Positions 11,536 to 23,060 of a stretch of 64,000 bases of DNA are shown piece after piece (the first letter of the stretch is position 1; each line of letters opens with the position of its first letter). The stretch comes from Cydia pomonella. Lineage: Eukaryota > Arthropoda > Insecta > Lepidoptera > Tortricidae. The stretch is taken from positions 3,124,501-3,188,500 of the forward strand of contig NC_084708.1 in NCBI RefSeq assembly GCF_033807575.1, read 5' to 3'. Under the pieces are notes generated by a model. That model saw only the letters and a program-made list of their open reading frames with translations, ran no database searches and was not told where the DNA came from. Position numbers and translations under genes: made by a program.

Positions 11536-12964
11536 TAGTGTTTCTACTTTAAATAAAAATAAATTGAAAATATTTTTTGAAAATAATTTAATTTGTTCTA
11601 ATACATATTATAAGTTTATTTCACCTAAATAAATATATTTAGATTTACATTAAATATTAAAACTTTTAGCAGTTATTAAATTAACTTATTTAGCAATATG
11701 AAGCATGACCTCACCACAAGTTTAGCTAACGTGTTCCAGCATCACATTAAGCAATTTTGCTCCCAAGAAATTTGCATGATACCAAAACTTATGCGGCTTA
11801 CGTGTTTCAAAACCTAAGTGAAAATTAGTAGCGATCGAGCGAGATCTGCATTGCAAAGTACAAGCGTACATGTCAACACGTTTTCGGAGACAATCTCGAA
11901 TTTGTAATTATAGAAGCTAGGCAATTTTAAGTTATAAGATACCGTGAGACTGAATTTAATTGCAAACAATTTTGACAAGTCTCCCATATTAATGATATTG
12001 AATGATTGGCAACTGGGATCGACTCTAGTTTTTCTCTCTCTCTCTCTCTCTCTTTTCCAAGCCATATATCCTACATGGTGACATGGTCAGCTTTCTAGTC
12101 TTTCGCTGTCACTTCGCCCTATCCTTAACGTCATTTTCGGATACACTGCACTCAATCATATCTTTAAGCACTACATCCTTCCATTTTTTATCGATTTACC
12201 TCTGCCTCTTTTACCTTGGATTGGAAGTCGTAGTGCTAAATTTCCAACATAGTCTGGTGGTCTCTAGTTTGTCTCTGAAATAAATAAAAAACTACGGTTG
12301 CGTGACATGCGTCAAAAAGTTTTCACTTGCCGCAATTTAACGTTCAGTTTATCTTTTATTTGCTTTGTTGTGTTATTCATAAACTATCTATCCACTATTG
12401 CATTTTTAATTTTAAATAAGCGATCAAAATGTTTCGGTGATGCCACCCAATAGCTACGACAGAGCAAAGATGGCTCAATGCTGATCGTAACATGCGGTTA
12501 CTGAACATACCAAAGACATCTCCATGTTATGTTTGTAATTAAAACAGTGTAACTGTGCATAATTAGGCATTGAAACACTCGTGTGCTATTATAAAACTTA
12601 CCTAGTTCGTTTTATAAACTCATACTCGTATTATAATATCTTATAATGTAGCAGTCACATAAACAACATTTTTGGCTTTATACTAATTTAATTCAATTTT
12701 GACTGTATTGTGATCAGGTTAAGTTTCATGCCATATCATACAATTTATCACATTTAATCCTTTGAAATCATCATTAATTAATGACTGAGATGTACATTAG
12801 TCAATAATTCGCTCATTAATCTAAACTAAACAATTTCAATTAGTAGTTATGCGAGCGTTAAGGACCTGTTGAAGTTGAGAGGCGAGTTACTTGCACTATT
12901 ACTTAACTGTCAAGTAGATAGTTGATATGGTTATCATCACTTGAATAGCTGAGGTTTTATTTGA
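11536..12964. other. No gene recognised
   Basis: AT-rich, with a (ct)n tract. Small ORFs of 66-83 codons lack recognisable features. Confidence 0.5.
12031..12052. repeat. (ct)n microsatellite
   Basis: A run of about ten ct units. It explains the RERERE run in a short minus-strand ORF. Confidence 0.85.
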
Positions 12965-12972
12965 TGTAGTAC

Positions 12973-13136
12973 TAGGCAATGCAAAAACCGGAGGGTTTTC
13001 AAAACCGGTTTTTTCTTAGGTTTTACCAACAAAAAAACGGTTTTTTCAAATTCTAAAAACCCGGTTTTGGGTTTCCGTCAAAAACCGGTTTTAACCGGTT
13101 TTTTCGGTTTCGGTTAAAACCGGTTTGCATTCCCTA
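12973..13136. mobile_element. hAT-like MITE built from AACCGGTT motifs
   Basis: Ends TAGGCAATGCAAAAACCGG and CCGGTTTGCATTCCCTA are inverted repeats, and the element is flanked by a perfect 8-bp duplication, tgtagtac, at 12965-12972 and 13137-13144. An 8-bp duplication and a YAGGG-type terminus fit the hAT superfamily. The interior is almost wholly AAAACCGGTTTT-type sequence. Confidence 0.8.
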
Positions 13137-13315
13137 TGTAGTACTAAACTATATTTATGTGCATTTAAGATGACTAGTGCATAGATTACCAGACAGATAC
13201 GACCTTCAAACCTTCAAGAGCGTAATATCTACTTCTATCTTCATAATCCGGATAAATCATGTTAATGGAGTCGCCATTGCTGGATAAGATTCAGATTGAC
13301 TTTTATCTTAAAATC

Positions 13316-13413
13316 CGGTAACGCCCTTATAACCCCTCCGGTGTTGCGGGTGTCCATGGGCGACGGTAATCACTTATCATCAGGCAATTCGTTGGCTCAT
13401 TCTATATCATAAA
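13316..13413 (+). repeat. RTE-like 3'-end repeat, second subfamily
   Basis: Reads aacccctccggtgttgcgg, gtccatgggcgacggtaatc and ends atatcataaaaaaa, a familiar lepidopteran RTE terminus. Confidence 0.7.
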
Positions 13414-13600
13414 AAAACCGGACAAGTGCGAGTCGGACTCTCCCACCGACGGTTCCGTACTTTTTAAAATTGGTATAGCGGCAACAGAAATCTGTGAAAA
13501 TTTTAACTGTCGGACGGACAATTCAATTTCAAGACGGACGGACAGCGGAGTCTTAGTAAAAGGGTCTCGTTTTACCCTTTGAGTACGGAACCCTAAAAAC
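13411..13600 (+). repeat. Dispersed repeat C, internally shortened
   Basis: Starts aaaccggacaagtgcgagtc and ends gagtacggaaccctaaaaa. It directly follows the RTE-like end at 13316-13413. Confidence 0.75.
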
Positions 13601-14118
13601 AGTAGACAGAAGCGCTATCATCCTTAGCTATTCTTTTAAATGGTGCGCCAAAATTGAATTGAACAATAAATATAAGTGGCACTATTTCGTGCTAGAGTAA
13701 GCATAAACCGATCTCGCTCAACCCTATCCTACTGAGCCCCAATATTCTCTAGAATATGAAAACTAAGCAATTCTGAGAAAATATACAGTGTGGTATAAAC
13801 CTACAAGGCAATATTGAAATACCAGCAATATTTGCAGGGCTGTATAGATTTGTATTCAACACGCGTGTATCAATATGCAAAGTTTCGTACCAAGTTAGGT
13901 TCTTTAGATGAATAATAAGACGCACATACTGGGTGAGTAAGAAGGGAGAGATGGCAAAGTTTGTACACAGTTTACGAGTATCACATTAGACGTACTCTTG
14001 TAGACTCCGCAGCTACTACTAGCTTCGTAGTACTAGAATTTGCCTGCGTCTTTATCTTGTAGAAGTTGTAATGCCAATGCCGTTTTAGCGTGGTTGATAA
14101 ACAAACACGCAAATTTCT

Positions 14119-14445
14119 CCTCGCGTTGTCCGGGCATTTTGCCACGGCTCATGGGAGCCTGGGGTCCGCTTGACAACTAATCCCAAAATTTGGCGAAGAC
14201 ACTAGTCTTTACGAAAGCGATGCCATCTGACCCAGAGGGTAAACTAGGCCTTGTTGGGATTAGTTCGGCTTCCTCACCATGTTTTCCTTCACCGAAATGC
14301 GACTGGTAAATATCAAATGATATTTCGTACATAAGTTCCGAAAAACTCACTGGTACGAGCCGGGGTTTGAACCCGCGACCTCCGGATTGCAAGTAGCACG
14401 CTCTTACCGCTAGGCTATCAGCGCTTCCTAGGCCACCCAGCGCTT
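14119..14445 (-). mobile_element. SINE family D, full-length with 17-bp TSD
   Basis: A tRNA-derived SINE: box A-like TAGCGGTAAGAGCGTGC, box B GGGTTCAAACCCCGG, and a body containing atatcatttgatatttacc and ccaggctcccatgagcc. It is flanked by caaacacgcaaatttct at 14102-14118 and a copy with one mismatch at 14446-14462. The same family occurs at 57355-57689. Confidence 0.9.
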
Positions 14446-14656
14446 CAAACACGCAAACTTCTAAATATCCAAACTTAAAAAGTTACGTCATGATTATGTA
14501 AATTAGACTATAGGTTACCACATAGAAGATCCATATTAAAGGAAAAATTTAAAAATTCACCACCAGCTTATTTGGAAATTTGTGGTATCGCTCTGAGACG
14601 TTTATGCTTCATAAAAAGTAATTTAACACACAGAAGTTGGTGTTTTTTTTTTTTAA

Positions 14657-14745
14657 TATATATATATATAGTCCTCCATGTCGTATCCAACAACGGCGAC
14701 CTGTACAATTTCCTCTGATGAGCACGTATATGGCTCGCGAAACCG
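14657..14745 (-). mobile_element. 3' end of the same LINE family as 32797-34071
   Basis: Begins with a tatata tail and matches the 3' end of the 32.8-kb LINE through cgtatccaacaacggcgac and tggctcgcgaaacc. Only about 80 bp remain. Confidence 0.6.
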
Positions 14746-14794
14746 AACTAACTAATAATTTATTTATTTTACTTTGCTTTTTTTAATAGAAAGT

Positions 14795-14968
14795 AAAATA
14801 AATATTATAGGACATCATTGCACAAATTAACTAAGTCCCACAGTAAGTTCAATAAGGCTTGCGTTGAGGATACTTAAAGGATATATATATGTACAGAATA
14901 AATGCCCTTACCAGGATTTGAACCCGGGACCATTGGCTTCATAGGCAGGGTCTGCCCAGACCGGTCGT
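14795..14968 (-). mobile_element. SINE family A with internal deletion
   Basis: Minus-strand copy. The 3' part (cccacagtaagttcaataag) and the head (GACCGGTCTGGGCAG) are present, but the middle of the body is missing. Confidence 0.8.
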
Positions 14969-15328
14969 CAAAAATACTACGCCGCAGTCCATATCATTCA
15001 TTCGCGTTTTGCACCCTTATCATAGGAGCTATTATTTCACAGGACATGCATGTGGGCAAATGACACAAATACAGTCCCGGACTTTTGTAGAGGCATTTAC
15101 AGTTCAAGCTAATTTATTTGTCAACTCTGACGGTATGAAACGTCCAGTGTAAAGTAAACCCTAAGTAGCTCCACAATTAAAGTCCGTGAATGTACAATAC
15201 GATATAAATTAGCATAAAGTCCGTGACTGTGCTATCAACGTCAAATTTCATAGAAATATGACGTTTATGGTCACGTTTCTCTGTCTTTTGCTAAGATGGC
15301 GCAGAGTTAGCTAGAGTCTGTGCGAAAA

Positions 15329-15378
15329 AAGAAGAGTCGTAGAATGTATGGGGCCCAATACATTATACGACTCTTCTT
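15329..15378. repeat. Short hairpin
   Basis: agaagagtcgtagaatgtat pairs with atacattatacgactcttct at about 15358-15378, with a GC-rich ggggccc-type loop. Confidence 0.6.
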
Positions 15379-15639
15379 GGTTGGTAAGCGTTGGCGGTTT
15401 TTATTGCATGCTCCGTCTATGGGTAAGTGATCTCGGCCGATGTTATACTGCGTGAGCTGTTAAAAAGTTTCCGGAGTTTACAAGGATATAGGCTATCGAG
15501 AAAGTTCGCCGTGGTGGGAATAAACAGGGATTCATGATTTCATTAGCTCAGAAGACTAAGGGCAGACTGCACTTCACTAGTGTTGTACTTTTACCAGAAA
15601 TTTTCCAGAGACGGATGGTTTTCCCGATAACTTATTAAG

Positions 15640-15905
15640 GGAGTTAATCGTTGAAGGAAAATCAGAGTATAGCCTTTAGGTTGTCAAGCCAGGTAATCAG
15701 GTCAGGAGTGACGGAGACCAAATATTCGGCTGGTCCAGAAAAAGAGTGAAGGGGGCAGCGCTGGATGATATGTTCAGTGGTCTGCTCTTCCTCACCACAC
15801 TCGCAGAGTGGAGAAATCTTCTAGCCCCATTTCTAGGTAAGATAGTTGCAACAGCTATGCCCAGTCTTCAATCGTTTATAGAAAGCGCAACTTGAAACTA
15901 AAATA
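15640..15905 (-). pseudogene. Decayed LINE C-terminus with CCHC zinc motif
   Basis: The minus strand encodes SPLCECGEEEQTTEHII followed by QRCPLHSF, a C-x-C-x8-H-x4-C zinc motif found near the end of R1/Jockey-type ORF2 after RNase H-like sequence. The preceding LKTGHSCCNYL also fits (compare the usual RTGHG...YL). The text ends with ITWLDNLKAIL and a stop. One stop codon interrupts the frame upstream of the zinc motif, so this is a fossil. Confidence 0.7.
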
Positions 15906-16844
15906 ATGGTTACTTTTCGATTAGTATTTGTCGAAAAACGGCCCCTGGAAGGACTCCCGCTCTCAATATAATAAACCTTACTAATAGGTTTCCGTAATAA
16001 TTTTGTTTTTGTATTCAAAGGTTAGCATAAACAAGTGAGTGTTTACCATAATATTATTCATAGGTCACCTCCAAAACTTATCCTCCAAAATATGTATTAA
16101 AAATCCTTTATTTCTGGACAAATTATGATAGAAAATTCCATAAGGAATTCTCCAGAAATTTAATAGTTTTGTATTCATATACAATTCTTAGCTCCATAGT
16201 TCGTTCTTTCTTCAATGCATTTTATGACTGTAAAAACATAAATATATGCGATGAATTAAAAATTAATACTTTCTTGTGTTTTGTTTTATATAAACAAGTA
16301 GCTACACATAACTCGTGTTTTTAACATTAAAGACGAGACAGTTAGATATTAATAAACTTAAAAAATATAGTATAAATTTATGAAATTACTTATATTTATT
16401 TTCACTCGTCCAACTCTAAAATTTTTGTTTTATACTTTAAAAAAGCCGGCAATCTTTATAAAAACATGAATAGGGCTGTTTTCATATAATTACATTCCGT
16501 AAGTTCGGGCCCGAAGCTCAAAGGCTCGAGGTGCCGAGCTTACGAAAACTTCAGGAGCTTTCGGAAGTGGGTTGTTTTTGAAACTGACGCATAATCACGG
16601 ATGAGATACTTGTGACGGGAATTTGGACCGTGTTTCGGGTTAATTTATGCAATAGGATGTTCGTTGCTTATCTTGTAGCTAAAAGCTCTTATGATTAGAG
16701 AGTTTTTAACCCTTACGGGGGTTGACTTGTAGGCCAAATCCACACGTACATTGACATCAGAATGATATTATTTGAATCATGTTATCGCGTATTGGCGTGG
16801 GCGAGACGCACGATAGCTAACATGATTCAAATTTCCAATGTAGC

Positions 16845-17025
16845 GGAACTGTAGTCCAATTAGGAGTGCCACAAGGTTCTATTTTGGATCCAGTCCTGTT
16901 TTTGGTTTATACATATAATTTTCCATGTATAGAAGAAAACCTTTGTGAAAATTAAATAGTTCTTTTTGCTGATGATACATATGTCCTTTTTAAGGTTAAT
17001 CGGAAATCAACTAATTACAGTGTAA
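16845..17025 (+). pseudogene. Decayed LINE reverse transcriptase fragment
   Basis: The plus strand reads VVQLGVPQGSILDPVLFLVY, the RT block before the active site, then an in-frame stop, then LFADDTYVLF, which contains the catalytic FADD box. The spacing between blocks is right for a LINE RT. The LINE may once have extended to about 18055, where a 3' end-like aagaataaagaatctttaa occurs, but the intervening DNA is too decayed to be sure. Confidence 0.7.
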
Positions 17026-17129
17026 TTCATAGCACACACGTAACGTTGATGTAATGGCTTGCTATTAACAATTTGCTTCTTAAATGCTAAATGTGTGTGT
17101 TGAACATCTAAATCCGACCGACATCCCAG

Positions 17130-17178
17130 GCGCCCAGGAGGTCATCCAACCTTAGGGTCGGATTGACCTCCTGGGCGT
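17130..17178. repeat. Short inverted repeat
   Basis: The segment cgcccaggaggtcatcc is followed about 12 nt later by its near reverse complement ggattgacctcctgggcg. It is probably a small foldback element or its remnant inside the LINE-derived region. Confidence 0.5.
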
Positions 17179-17845
17179 CTTTACGACGCAACCAGAACAG
17201 CGCTAATATGAGGTCGCGGATCCCTGTTGTACCTATTAAACTTATCACGATAATAACATTTAACAAGATAAGACCCAAAATGGTCTATATCAGGTGCTCC
17301 ACTTCACCAAATGTTGCTTTCCTACAAGAAATGCATGAGTTGCTCTAAAATTTCCAATTCATTACGTGTTCTTATAATATTTGGAGAGTTCCCTCGATCT
17401 CTCTATGATCCTATTATCAGACCTACTATCAAACCAAAAAAATAATTTTCCAGATCATCCCAGTAATCTTTGGTAATTCGACGAACATACGTCCAAAGGA
17501 AACTAATATCCCGACGAATTAAGAATATCTTTGAAATTTCGCAGTCAAACACAACGCAAATTAAGAGACCTTTTAACAGTACCCAGCCTCAGGGTTCTAT
17601 TAAGTACTCTTAAACGTAAACCCACATGTAAGAAAGGGAAGGTTTTTGTCCATTACAGGGTGCGCAATTATTCGGGCACAAAAACAGGGGGTGGGGCGGA
17701 TCGGATGATTTATCTACTGAGTAAAATTAGGCTGAAAAAGGGATTCAAACGTTCAGATTCTCATATTAATGATGGCAGTTTTGCGTCATCGTCTCAGTAG
17801 CTAATGTTTTTAGTAATTAAATTGACTGAACTTGAAAATTTGTAT

Positions 17846-17996
17846 TAGAGTCAGACCAAAATAAGTTGGCAGCGATTTTGACAGCCCAGTGCAGGTGTTA
17901 TTTTAAACGTCAAATTTCTATGAAATTACTACCTTTACTTAACTTGCACAGGCTGAGCTATTAAAATCGCTGCCAACTTAGCTTGATCTAACTCTA
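17846..17996. mobile_element. MITE, family M (GAGTCAGACCAA ends), short copy
   Basis: A 151-bp element with inverted ends: TAGAGTCAGACCAAAATA at the left and, at the right, TGATCTAACTCTA. The adjoining AAGTTGGCAGCGATTTTGA is matched by TTAAAATCGCTGCCAACTTA. It shares its whole inner core with the copy at 60959-61529 but lacks that copy's internal insertion. Confidence 0.8.
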
Positions 17997-18372
17997 GTTT
18001 TATAATGTTCTCATGTAAGTGAATTTGTAATTCTTATAAGAATAAAGAATCTTTAACCGTTTTATTTAATATCTGTTTTATTCACGGTAAAATTCACTTG
18101 ATTATCCCAAAAACGAATAACATCCTCATTATTAAGAACATATTGTAAGTCCATCGTACTGTTACATTTTATATACTCCCTGTTGCTCTTCTACTTTTTT
18201 ACAGGCCGGATTATTTATGACCAGGTCTCTTAAAAGATTTTGATCAGTTTTGAAGGATCTTACCAAAGTAAATCTTATCTTAACTAGGTATTTTTGGCCC
18301 AATATAAACGTAGTCCTATATTTATCATTATATTTGTGTAGTCCCTTGTTTCGTTTCTTGAATGTTATATTT

Positions 18373-18435
18373 TTGAATCTTGTCAGCACTGCAATTATTA
18401 CTGTTATTAATAATTGCAGTGCTGACAAGATTCAA
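18373..18435. repeat. Perfect 28-bp hairpin with 7-nt loop
   Basis: The arms 18373-18400 and 18408-18435 are perfect reverse complements (core cttgtcagcactgcaatt / aattgcagtgctgacaag), separated by ctgttat. Two small overlapping ORFs on opposite strands pass through it. There are no mismatches, so it is either very young or conserved. Confidence 0.85.
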
Positions 18436-18819
18436 CACACATCGTCTATGTACTAATTTTAGTTCAGTATCTATTTTACTTCACATTTTACACCTCAATT
18501 CGATGACAATGTCACTTATGTAAATATTGTTGGTTTATAAATCTTAGTGGGAATTGTCTCAGGATGTAGGCTGCACTTATAATGTCAAAACGAATGTCCT
18601 CTTTTTTGTATTATCTATGTCTATTATGTCTCCAATAAAAAAAAATACAATAATCATAAGCTAAACGAATTAAAGATGAAGTTTGGATGTTAACTGCAGC
18701 TGCATTACTGTTGCGGCGCACATCACGTCTTAATTTTAACTTTTGAGTGGCGTTAACGTGAGACACTAAATTCGGTTCTTGTCTGTTTGTCTGATTTATT
18801 TCTTGTCTTTTAATTATTT

Positions 18820-19128
18820 ATATAAGAAAAGAAGTCTTGGAGACCCTTTACATTTCTAAGGATAATTTAATGATCGTTTTTTTTTAAATTATATTTTACC
18901 TCTGACACTTATAAACGTTTACATGTCTAATGAATTTTAGTCTTTGTTGTTTGTATTTTTCGTCATAGTTTTTTTGTGTAATTCGACATTTAGAGACTGT
19001 ATACATCTCTAATTAAGTATTTTATATTTAATTGATTCCATATTTGTAATTTTTAATGCCTATAAAAAAATTACATATATAAGTGCCCCGGTGGCTTATT
19101 TGCTGAATAAATGTTTGATGTTGATGTC
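18820..19128 (+). mobile_element. LINE 3' end, family L, plus strand
   Basis: Contains tagagactgtatacatctct and ends gtggcttatttgctgaataa followed by atgtttgatgttgatg, the reverse complement of the start of the copies at 46287 and 57197. Confidence 0.75.
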
Positions 19129-19737
19129 ATAGTCAGGTATTTAGTCTTCAAAACACTGTAATGTTATCGTCTCAGATAAAAACACATCGCTTGTTTATTA
19201 AAACTTGTCAAGCAATAAACGTGAACCGTAATTGCCCTGCACATGTGAACGTAAAAAACGACGTTATAATACGTCGGCCACATAAATTCACAAAACGGTA
19301 TAAAAGGAAATAAAAACGGGAAAAATTCCTGCGGTCCTCGTAAAACCCCTATATGTACTAACTTTCATGGACGCCTGCTTATATAATGCTTTTCGCTATT
19401 ATTTTTTTACACAGTACCAAATGTAAGGGAGTTGGACAAATATTTCGCTTGAGTTTATCCTGGAGTAAAGACTTTGGCTTTGTGCACTTAACCGAATTGC
19501 TCCTTACTCATAACTCTTATTGTATGAACTTTTGAACTGGCCTCTTTGTCAACTTCTATCTTTTAATTTAAACTGCATGCCAATGTTTAATAAATCTCTC
19601 CTAGTAATTACTATGTTATGGAAATGAAGTGTTTATCTATCTAACAAGTCAAACAATTTTATGAAATAAATAATCCAATAACGGATTTCCGATATTTCGA
19701 CATCGATCCTCTTTGAAATATTAAATATACTCATGTT

Positions 19738-19832
19738 AAATAAATAAAATAAATAAATATTAAAGGACATTCTTACACATTTTGACTAAGTCCCATATTA
19801 AGCTCAAGAAGAGTTGTGTTGTTTAAATACGA
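19738..19832 (-). mobile_element. SINE family A, 3' fragment
   Basis: A diverged 3' end on the minus strand (gactaagtcccatattaagc) with an AT-rich tail. Confidence 0.7.
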
Positions 19833-21023
19833 AGAAACGTGCCGAGAAAAGATATGCACTGCCTTTTGCCCTTTGTCTCGTCTTGGCACGGCCGTGCCCC
19901 CAGATTTATTCTATGACTACAGTCCCAGAATAGTTATAGGATAGTTTATTGTTTCTATCGTTCAGATTGTAATTGCTACATGTCTCTGCCATGTTTAATT
20001 GCTACCAATTATCTGGAATAATTGACTACATAGTTTGTGGTTCTGGCAACCAAGGCGTAGCAACTGCATCCACCTAACTGTACTGTCTAAGTGGCAATCG
20101 TAGACATATTAGACAGAATAGACAGTCTTTAAGGGGCATTTACACGGTACGACCTTCTCGTCTTGAACATACGATTCAGTTATCGTAACGAGAAATATCA
20201 TTATGTCAACAATACTTTGATATCGTTTATTGAAATTCGGCTTAGACCTGTGCGAATTTTTCATGTAATATTGTTTTTTTTTTTTTCATCAATTAATAAA
20301 AATTGTCGATTCCTTCCTTTTAACAAAAATCTGTCTTATGCAAAAATATTTATTTATTTATTTATACTTTATTGCACACATAATATTAAGTACAACTGGT
20401 GGACTTAATGCCTTAAGGCATTCTCTACCAGTCAACCACTGGGTCAAAAAGATAGGTTTGTTAGGTGCCGGCATTGTACTTAAGAATAATTAATCGATAT
20501 CACAACTTACTTACTGTTTATAAATTAAATACTAATTAATATAATGTAATGAAATCGTAAACTTAAACATATACTTCGTATGATTTACTTACACAAATAT
20601 CTACATGTATAAATACAATACTATTCGCTTAGTCGATTATTATTCGAGTATCGTATTATTTATTAGATGGTGACTTGTTTCTCGCATTAATATAAACAGT
20701 TTTATACCATAATCACGTAATGAGTATCATCAACAGTAATGATTTGCCTAAAATAATAAAAAAAACTCATAATCCACACTACAATTTATGTTATCCTTCC
20801 ATATTGTGTTATTCGCGAACAACAACAAACTTGTTTTGTTTTCCCCAAACAACCACAAACACATGTCAAAAATAGGGTAAAATACCTTCGATAACACGGG
20901 AGCTATTTGTCAGAACTGGCAATACGGCGATTGGCTAAGTTTCAAGTTATTGATAGCTGTGCGCGTAACGGCGCATATGAGGAAAGCCTAAGGAAAGATA
21001 TGGAAAGGTGCTATTCTTTTTTT
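19833..21023. other. No gene recognised except one LINE end
   Basis: Apart from the family K end at 20341-20470, this is AT-rich DNA without recognisable content. Confidence 0.45.
20341..20470 (-). mobile_element. LINE 3' end, family K
   Basis: Shares actttattgcacac, ggacttaatgcc and ggcattctctaccagtcaac with 4856-5000. It is preceded by a tttattta tail. Confidence 0.7.
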
Positions 21024-21180
21024 TTATACTACTTCATGGTAAGCAGTTTCCGTATTCTATGTACGCCTGCAACTCCAGAGGAGTTACATGTGCGTTGCTG
21101 ACCCTAACATTCCGCACCCACGTTGAGCTATGGCAACCTTAATCACCGACAGGAACACAACATTGTGAGTAGGATAGATC
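21024..21180 (-). repeat. Retroposon 3'-end repeat B
   Basis: Minus-strand copy, containing cgcctgcaactccagaggag and caaccttaatcaccgacagg. Confidence 0.75.
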
Positions 21181-21420
21181 CTAGAATAACACTAGAGTGT
21201 TATTTGTCTGCGGTTTTCTGAAAGGTGGAAGTACTTCCCCAGTTGGGCTCTGCTATATATTTGAAAGGACATCCGCTGTGGTGTGCACTCCCACACAAAG
21301 CGAGATGACATTCATAATGATCATACCTCTCTTCGAGTGAAAAATAAATCTATTCGCAACCTCTATCGGCTCACAATACAATATAAATTAGCAGTCAAAT
21401 TTCAATCAATGGTACTAGGG

Positions 21421-21832
21421 AATTATGCCCGGTTCCTTCGAGCAACACCAGCTTTCGCCACGTCGGAAGGGAGGAGCCGAAGCGATATCTTACCGAACAA
21501 ATCATTCTGCCATTTTTTGCGGGGGAAACGTGCACACAGTCGCACTTCTCACTACATACAAAAACCAATCTGTAATGACGACATAAATACATAGAAAATG
21601 ACACACGTTAAAGACAAATCTTGCACACCTCGATCTCTTTTTGTGTACGGACGAGTCACAACATGCACCGCCATGGGTACAGTTACAGCTATGCTTCGGC
21701 AGAGGGGAAATAGTATGAATGCCGTCTCCCTTCCTGGTGTTGCTCGAAGCCCGGTTCACATCTATTCCAGTGGTATACCAGACCAGTGATCTAATCCAGC
21801 ACTGGAATGCTACTGGAATAATGTGAACCGGC
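21421..21832. repeat. Inverted-repeat cluster
   Basis: ttcgagcaacaccag at 21436-21450 has a perfect complement at 21734-21748. A second hairpin (cccggttcacat and tattccagt / actggaata and atgtgaaccggc) spans 21750-21832. Further ACTGGAAT palindromes follow to about 21890. It is probably one or two small DNA-transposon derivatives. Confidence 0.5.
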
Positions 21833-21949
21833 ACTGGAATATCATTCCAGTAAGCATTCCAGTCAAGTGACTGGAATGATGGTCTACTTTTGATTCCAGG
21901 GAGGAAAGCTAAATACCATAAAATGCAAACCTGATCCATTTAATAATAA

Positions 21950-22195
21950 TATTAATAATGTCAATCAAGGGTCAGATGCAGAAGGCGATCTTGGACACGG
22001 CGCGGATAGTCCGGCGGTTCCTCTCTCTGCAGCCCTGACCACCGGCAGCTTGGGCCCTGCCCCGCTGCTAGCGGCACCTTAGGTTAGGTTTTTTATAATG
22101 TGTTTATATGTATTTTGTATTTTTCTTTTATTTTCATATTATAAAATGCCTAACCAAATACCCAAGACAAATAAAGAGATTAATAATGCTAATTT
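21950..22195 (+). mobile_element. R1/Jockey-like LINE 3' end
   Basis: The plus strand encodes MQKAILDTARIVRRFLSLQP and a stop at about 21976-22038, the usual last residues of an R1/Jockey-type ORF2. A 3' UTR follows with taggttttttataatgtg and ends near aaataaagagatt. Confidence 0.7.
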
Positions 22196-22893
22196 TAGTA
22201 TCGGTAAATTCAACAGTTTAAGTCAACTACCATATTAAAATTCATATAAATATGAAACGAACCAACGATAATCTCGAACTAAATTAACTGAAGTTAATAA
22301 AATGTTTCATACATTTAGACGTGAATATGATCGCATACTCACAACCGACAAAAAAGCTTAGTGACAAAAACGAATAACCAATAAGCGATCATACGAAATA
22401 AAAGTGCCATAACGTCCGTTCATGACGCACATACGAGTATACGTAGACAAAAAGCCGCATGTTAATGCGAAATGTTGTGGATATGTGATCTTTTGGCGTA
22501 TTTGAGCAGTATAAAGCATACAATAACGATCCTGGAGAGTTCCAATTGCTTACCAAGTATGGATGAGTCAAAGATAACCAATATAAATACTCGTCTTTCA
22601 TCATTATACTAGCTGTATTCATATACTAAAGAAAAATAAATAGATATCATTTTCTAGTTTAGTTTTAAATTCCTATAGTGTGACTACTTAAAAAAAAAAA
22701 AAACAAAAAATATTTCAAAAAATAATTTTGTTGTTACCTAGTTCAATAGATGGCAGCACCATCTTTCTCCCTATACCGTAATCCAGTAAAGGATTCGAAT
22801 AGGAGGTGCAAGCACCTACTGCTCGCCCTTAGAGTTGGTCAAAGGCACCTAGTCTTTCAAAGATAGCATACACCAAAGAATTTGGGACGGGTC
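22196..22893. other. No gene recognised
   Basis: AT-rich, with a poly(A)-like run near 22690. Nothing delimited. Confidence 0.45.
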
Positions 22894-23060
22894 GTGGCCG
22901 GGTGGTCTATTGGTCAGGAGTGTCAGGACGTTAGCCGCGTAAGCTGAAGACGCGGGCTCGATTCCCGCCTCTCGGCCACCCGTAGACTTGGTCACTTTTT
23001 CTTCAGTGTATGACATCTATTTCAGTTTAAAGAAATAATATGCAGAGCTGATAGCTAACC
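22894..23060 (+). mobile_element. tRNA-derived SINE, family E
   Basis: The head resembles a tRNA: GTGGCCGGGTGGTC with box A, and GCGGGCTCGATTCCCGC as a perfect T-arm with box B. GTGGCCG and CGGCCAC could pair as an acceptor stem, but four extra bases separate that stem from the T-arm. The following gacttggtcactttttc and gtatgacatctatttcag form a body, so it is a SINE rather than a working tRNA. Confidence 0.7.

Noticed and set aside
17531..17800. 89-codon ORF as a host gene
   Set aside because: It lies in a region of decayed LINE RT and a LINE-like 3' end, so it is more likely LINE debris, although no clear motif proves this.
18162..18456. Opposing ORFs around 18.3 kb as genes
   Set aside because: They overlap on both strands and run into the perfect hairpin, with no domain signature.
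21502..21939. 145-codon minus-strand ORF
   Set aside because: It overlaps an inverted-repeat cluster and ORFs on the other strand, with no domain signature.
22894..22979. Possible functional tRNA gene
   Set aside because: The T-arm is perfect, but four bases separate it from the putative acceptor stem, and a SINE body follows. It was recorded as a SINE.
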